Positions 60,177 through 64,000 of a DNA stretch of 64,000 nt are shown piece by piece (position 1 is the stretch's first letter; every line of letters starts with the position of its first letter). A program made the position numbers and the translations under genes. Origin of the DNA: Leishmania infantum JPCM5 (Eukaryota > Euglenozoa > Kinetoplastea > Trypanosomatida > Trypanosomatidae); assembly GCF_000002875.2 (NCBI RefSeq), contig NC_009418.2, positions 62,001-126,000 on the forward strand, written 5' to 3'. The notes under the pieces are model-generated. The model did not search any database. It was given only the letters and a program-made list of their open reading frames with translations, and had not been told where the DNA came from.

Positions 60177-60881
60177 TGTCGGGACGCGAAAGGCCGGAGT
60201 GGGCTGGTGGCGCGCGCGTGTGGGGTCTGGTCTCGCTTACGTGCGCGTTCAGAGAAAAGAAGGGGGAAGTGTATTGAATGGGGTGCATGCGGCGCGGGGC
60301 CATGCGGCGCTCCGTCGCTCCACGCCTTCCCGCCTTCCTACGCGCCTCCGTCGGTTCGCCGTCGCCACCGCCATCTCTGTCCTTTGGCGCTCTAGCGCAG
60401 AGCCATTCCTCCATCACTGCTGCACACAAGGGCACACGCAGGGCAGCAGCACCCATACCCGGAAGCGTGGAGGGGGTCAGCGGTGCATCAAGCCAGTGCG
60501 CGCGTGTTCAGTAACGCGCATCGAGAGAAGGTTCACGGCACTCTTTCTCTTCGTGGGCGACAAGAGGGCTCCTACGCCTTGCTGATCTTTTCCTTTTCTC
60601 GAATCTAAGCCAGCCATCGATGCGGACGGCCGTGCGAGTCGCACCGATGGAAGGGGCGAATCGCATCGCGCGAGCATAAACAGCGACAGCAGGTAAAGCA
60701 AAGGAAAGACACACAGGAAGGACATGGCCGATCCCGTAGCAGATGCAAGGCGCACCAGCTTTTACGAGGTTGCGGCGCGCGCATAATTGCCCCTCATACA
60801 CCCCTCCCCCTCCCACGCGCGCCAGCGGAATTCATGAGGAGATGGCTCGGTGGGGAGTGGCTCTTGGGCGGTGAAAAGCGT

Positions 60882-60912
60882 GGGGGTGGGGGGCGGAATA
60901 GGGGAGAAAGGG
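60882..60912 (+). other. G-quadruplex-forming candidate
   Basis: G5, T, G6, then GGGG and GGG tracts with loops of 1, 7 and 5 nt on the sense strand, about 700 nt after the DHS stop. Confidence 0.45.
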
Positions 60913-60970
60913 TATTGCCCACTGGAAGGGCATCGAAGCGAGCAGAGCGCTAAAAGAGTTGCCGCCTACG

Positions 60971-60992
60971 CACACACACACACACACACACA
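60971..60992. repeat. (CA)n microsatellite
   Basis: Eleven CA units in the spacer upstream of the BCS1-like gene. Confidence 0.88.
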
Positions 60993-61118
60993 TACACCTC
61001 CTTGCTCTCTTCGCCCTCCCCCTCCCCCATCCCCACCCACTGATCTCGGTTATTGCTCTGAGGTGCTCCTCGTAGCTCGAGTCTCGCACACGCCACGCCC
61101 GCTGCGGCGTATCATGCG

Positions 61119-61187
61119 CCCCCCTCCCACCCTCCTTCTTTTCCCCTCGTTCTTCGTCTCGCCATCACTGTCGTTCTCTGCCGCCAG
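61119..61187 (+). promoter_or_regulatory. Candidate SL trans-splice acceptor for the BCS1-like gene
   Basis: Long C/T tract ending CTGCCGCCAG, with the AG at 61186-61187. Confidence 0.5.
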
Positions 61188-61341
61188 GAAGTGGTCTGCC
61201 AAGTTCTCTTGGCCGCCCTTCTCCCTCTCTCATCGGATACACATGCCCCCACATCCGCGGCGAGCACCAACACACACTCACAAGGGCGGAAATCTGTTCA
61301 CAAGCGCATCCATTGCACGCTGAGCGGCCCTCCTCGATCAA

Positions 61342-63750
61342 ATGGATGCCCCTTTCTCCCTGGGGAGCGGCAGCTCTCTCACGAGCCTGCTCCTCGCCGC
61401 CGTCGTGCCGTTCCTGTGCCTGCGGGCCTTCCCCTTCCTTTTCCACGCGTGGCCCAACTTTCTTTATCGGTGGCTCACCTCGTGTTTTGATAGGCAAGTT
61501 GCCATGGTCATGGAGCGAGTGAGCCCCAATCGCGTTATCCAGGACGATATTATGATTCGCAGCATTATGGGATACGTCTCCCACTGCTACGTGCGCAGCA
61601 TGCAGCGCGGCGCCGACGCGTGCGATGCCGTGGCCACGGCGGACTACGAATACAGCTTCCTTTTTGACAAGTCGGACATGTTCGAAGAGGACTGGGTGCC
61701 CTACTCGACACGCTTCCGCTCGCTCTTCGGACGCGTGATTGCCTCTTGCATGGAGCTTTCCGTTGTCCCCAGCTACGGGCATTCCATCCAAGTGGAGCCC
61801 GGACTCTTCGTGCGCTTTCTTCCTAACAGGCACGCGCGAGGTGGCCGCAGAGACGAAGATGGGCGGTGGTCGGAGGAGAGCCAGCAGAGCTCGGAGTGCC
61901 CAAACGGTGGTAAACGGCCTGGTGCCGCGGCAAGCGAGCTCAACCAGGTTGACAAGTTGAACATGTACATGTTCTACAGCATGCGCAGGTACGCGGAAAG
62001 CATGGATGATCATCCGGAGCCGTGCGTGGATGGCAGAGCAGGTGCGGTCATCTCCGAGGAGCGCCCCTTTGACCCCGGGACGCAGAGCAATGCAGACCGA
62101 GGCAGGGGCGGCGGTGGCGGCAGCAGCAGCAGCAGCACGCAGTCAGAGTCGACCTTTTTCGAAGACCCCAAACAACCACCTGAAGACCGCGTCGTCGTGC
62201 TCGAGTATCGTCGACCGCTCCCGCACGAGCATTCACAGGCTCTATGCAACAGCAGCAACACCCGTGGCGGCGCTAGCAAGTACGACGCGTCGCAGTCGGC
62301 GGAAGACGTGATCGAAGGCTTTCTGGGTCGTGTCCACACGTGGTACCTAGGGCACGTGGCGCAGAGCAAGCGAGCAGCGCTCTTAGTGATCTATCCATCG
62401 CTGCTGATGGCACAATTCACGAAGATGGGCACCATGGCACCAAAAATGCGCAATATAAATCCACATGCCGAGTTCTCCGGAAAGTACTATGTGCTAGAAA
62501 GTGCTGCACTGGGGAGCGAGGAAATCACGGGCGCGGCGGCTGCCAGCTCCGCATCGTTTTCTGTGAATGCGGGAACGAAAGCAGGCGACAGCACCACCGT
62601 CACCGTCGTGCGGGAACTGGCGACGACGACGACGACGGGAGGTCACGTGGGCCTCCGCGGCGCCGAACTGTCAAGCGGGTCGCGAGGCAAAACGTTCAAC
62701 TCGCTCTTCTTTCCTGGAAAGACACGCGTCCTGTCGATGATTGACGACTTTGTGGAGGAGCGTGGCCGCTTCGGTGTGCCGGGAGTCGTACCTCGACTTA
62801 CCTTCTTCCTGCACGGAGCACCTGGCACGGGCAAGACGTCTTTTGTGAAGGCTCTGGCGCGGCATCTGCGGCGCAACCTCGTGGTGGTCTCCATGAGCGA
62901 GATCATCACGGTGAGCGAGTTGCAGAGAGTTCTGCAGCCCTTCGACATGGAGCTGAGAGAGGGTGGGGAAAGCCGCAGCAGGGGTACAGGGCCTCTAAGC
63001 GTCCGCCCGCATCAGTCCGTGTACGTCTTCGAAGACTTCGATGCGATCGGTGACGCCTGGGAGGCTTTGATAAACATGCAAGCGCGGCAGAGGAAGCTGG
63101 CGGGGGAGCGGCAGCTGGGGAAGTGGACGAAGTCCTCTGGCGGCAAGGTGAGAGGCAGCGATGACGGTGATGGTGACAAGTCGCAGGCGGCTTCACCTTC
63201 CTCGTCTGCGGGCTCAAGATCTGGCGAGTCTTTCGACAGTCACGAGGACTACGGCAGCGACAGCGACGACGGCGACTCGGAGTGCAGGGGCACGTTTCTA
63301 CTGAGAGATAGCGTGCCAGAGGAGCTCACCCGAGACCATCTCACGGTAGAGCGCTTCATTGACCTCTTCAACGGATTGAACCTGCCCGACTCCTTCATCG
63401 CCGTCTTCACCACGAATCATCCAGAGAGGATCAACCCGCTTATGGCGTCCTCGTCCGTGATGGATGTGACGTTGAACATGGGGATGCTCGATGATGAATG
63501 TGCGACGCAGATGGTCGAGCACTACTATGCTGCCGAGCTCGCCGATCAAACGGTGGACGGCGGCGGCCGACGGCACCTCTCCACCTCACAGCTCGCGGCT
63601 CTGCGTGCGGCACTGCGGGTGTTTAATGCCAGCTCCACTGGACTGAGCGGGGCGCTGCTGGAGAAGATGTGCGTCGAGTGCGACACAGTCGCCGCCTTGA
63701 CGGCACGCCTGAGCTCAGTGGACTCTTTTGACGCGGTGGACGTGTTTTAG
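61342..63750 (+). CDS. BCS1-like AAA ATPase, probable membrane protein
   Basis: 802-aa protein. An N-terminal hydrophobic helix (SSLTSLLLAAVVPFLCLRAF, about 11-30) resembles the BCS1 transmembrane/import segment. A long variable middle with Ser/Gly runs precedes the AAA module. Walker A is GAPGTGKT (492-499). Walker B-like VYVFEDFDAIGD (560-571) has the BCS1-style acidic pair. A Ser/Asp/Gly insertion follows (about 600-650). FIAVFTTNHPERINPL is the BCS1 TTNHPERLDPA block. After it the canonical RPGR(V/I)D is replaced by ASSSVMDVTLNMG, so the arginine finger appears absent. BCS1 translocates the folded Rieske protein across the mitochondrial inner membrane during complex III assembly. This copy is far longer (yeast 456 aa) and may act on something else or be regulatory. 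Family is secure; role is inferred. Confidence 0.85.
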   Translation: MDAPFSLGSGSSLTSLLLAAVVPFLCLRAFPFLFHAWPNFLYRWLTSCFDRQVAMVMERVSPNRVIQDDIMIRSIMGYVSHCYVRSMQRGADACDAVATADYEYSFLFDKSDMFEEDWVPYSTRFRSLFGRVIASCMELSVVPSYGHSIQVEPGLFVRFLPNRHARGGRRDEDGRWSEESQQSSECPNGGKRPGAAASELNQVDKLNMYMFYSMRRYAESMDDHPEPCVDGRAGAVISEERPFDPGTQSNADRGRGGGGGSSSSSTQSESTFFEDPKQPPEDRVVVLEYRRPLPHEHSQALCNSSNTRGGASKYDASQSAEDVIEGFLGRVHTWYLGHVAQSKRAALLVIYPSLLMAQFTKMGTMAPKMRNINPHAEFSGKYYVLESAALGSEEITGAAAASSASFSVNAGTKAGDSTTVTVVRELATTTTTGGHVGLRGAELSSGSRGKTFNSLFFPGKTRVLSMIDDFVEERGRFGVPGVVPRLTFFLHGAPGTGKTSFVKALARHLRRNLVVVSMSEIITVSELQRVLQPFDMELREGGESRSRGTGPLSVRPHQSVYVFEDFDAIGDAWEALINMQARQRKLAGERQLGKWTKSSGGKVRGSDDGDGDKSQAASPSSSAGSRSGESFDSHEDYGSDSDDGDSECRGTFLLRDSVPEELTRDHLTVERFIDLFNGLNLPDSFIAVFTTNHPERINPLMASSSVMDVTLNMGMLDDECATQMVEHYYAAELADQTVDGGGRRHLSTSQLAALRAALRVFNASSTGLSGALLEKMCVECDTVAALTARLSSVDSFDAVDVF

Positions 63751-64000
63751 GGGGCGCCTCTCTAAAGTTACACGTCCGCGCAATCTCGCGCGATGTGCGG
63801 GCACGGCGGCCCGCCAATGCTGCTTTAGTCGCCTCTTTAAATCGTTACCCGCGACGGCATGTCGGCGTCTCCATCTCCCTCTCCCTCTCTATGTGCCTGT
63901 GCACGTGCGTGTGTTGGGTGCATCCTCTGCTCCGCTGCGGTCTTTCGCCACCCCCCCTTCCTGATCGGCTCTGTGCGACGCGGCCATTTTCTTCTTCGCT
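63751..64000. other. Right-edge spacer
   Basis: 250 bp of C/T-rich downstream sequence. Nothing else was recognised before the window ends. Confidence 0.6.

Larger units (their letters stand above)
60177..61341. other. Intergenic spacer
   Basis: About 1.2 kb of spacer with a (CA)n run, a G-rich run and C/T tracts. No gene was recognised. Confidence 0.6.

Noticed and set aside
58567..60585. Single 672-codon frame read straight through the N run
   Set aside because: After the gap this frame no longer looks like DHS; the real C terminus is in another frame.

Overview
The window looks like nuclear chromosomal DNA of a trypanosomatid, most likely Leishmania or a close relative. Every gene I can support is on the + strand. 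None needs an intron. Genes are separated by 0.7-3.4 kb of pyrimidine-rich, (CA)n/(TG)n-rich spacer, and a polypyrimidine tract plus AG precedes each start, as expected for polycistronic transcription with SL trans-splicing. The gene content also fits: DUF1935 calpain-related proteins, a catalytically degenerate calpain, IFT81, a p23 co-chaperone, and a deoxyhypusine synthase with large insertions. I cannot name the species.

Layout. 1-3681: no gene seen. 3682-6156: mitochondrial-type methyltransferase-like protein. 6981-8456 and 11829-13382: two tandem proteins, each with four DUF1935 domains. 15853-16482: p23/CS co-chaperone. 17269-18276: p24/GOLD ER-Golgi cargo receptor. 19399-21558: IFT81. 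22839-26972: 1377-aa coiled-coil protein. 27944-29197: unknown basic protein. 30756-31028: 90-aa RIIa/Dpy-30-like protein. 31856-34237: sulfide:quinone-oxidoreductase-like flavoprotein. 36493-41334: large pseudo-calpain. 43512-45551: MON1. 46865-49150: Rrp9/U3-55K. 50226-52331: PUS1-type pseudouridine synthase. 54203-55279: START-domain protein. 56717-57412: decayed reading frame. 58567-60176: deoxyhypusine synthase, interrupted by a 101-base run of N. 61342-63750: BCS1-like AAA protein. As usual in trypanosomatids, neighbours are not functionally linked operons. They share transcription, and individual control is expected from the UTRs.

Most interesting. A 457-bp segment occurs twice in direct orientation (45896-46352 and 57342-57798) with one mismatch. 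It flanks an 11.4-kb block holding Rrp9, PUS1 and the START gene, so it could drive amplification or deletion of that block. Copy 2 begins inside a frameshifted, decaying ORF whose last codons are carried by copy 1, which suggests copy 2 is the source. Three enzyme-family members lack residues normally needed for catalysis: the SQR-like protein lacks both redox cysteines, the calpain lacks Cys, His and Asn, and the BCS1-like AAA protein lacks the RPGR arginine finger. A perfect 12-bp stem with an 8-nt loop lies at 9461-9492, between the two DUF1935 genes. The N gap hides the catalytic C-terminal part of deoxyhypusine synthase.

All calls come from reading the sequence and from memory of the families; no search or structure prediction was run.
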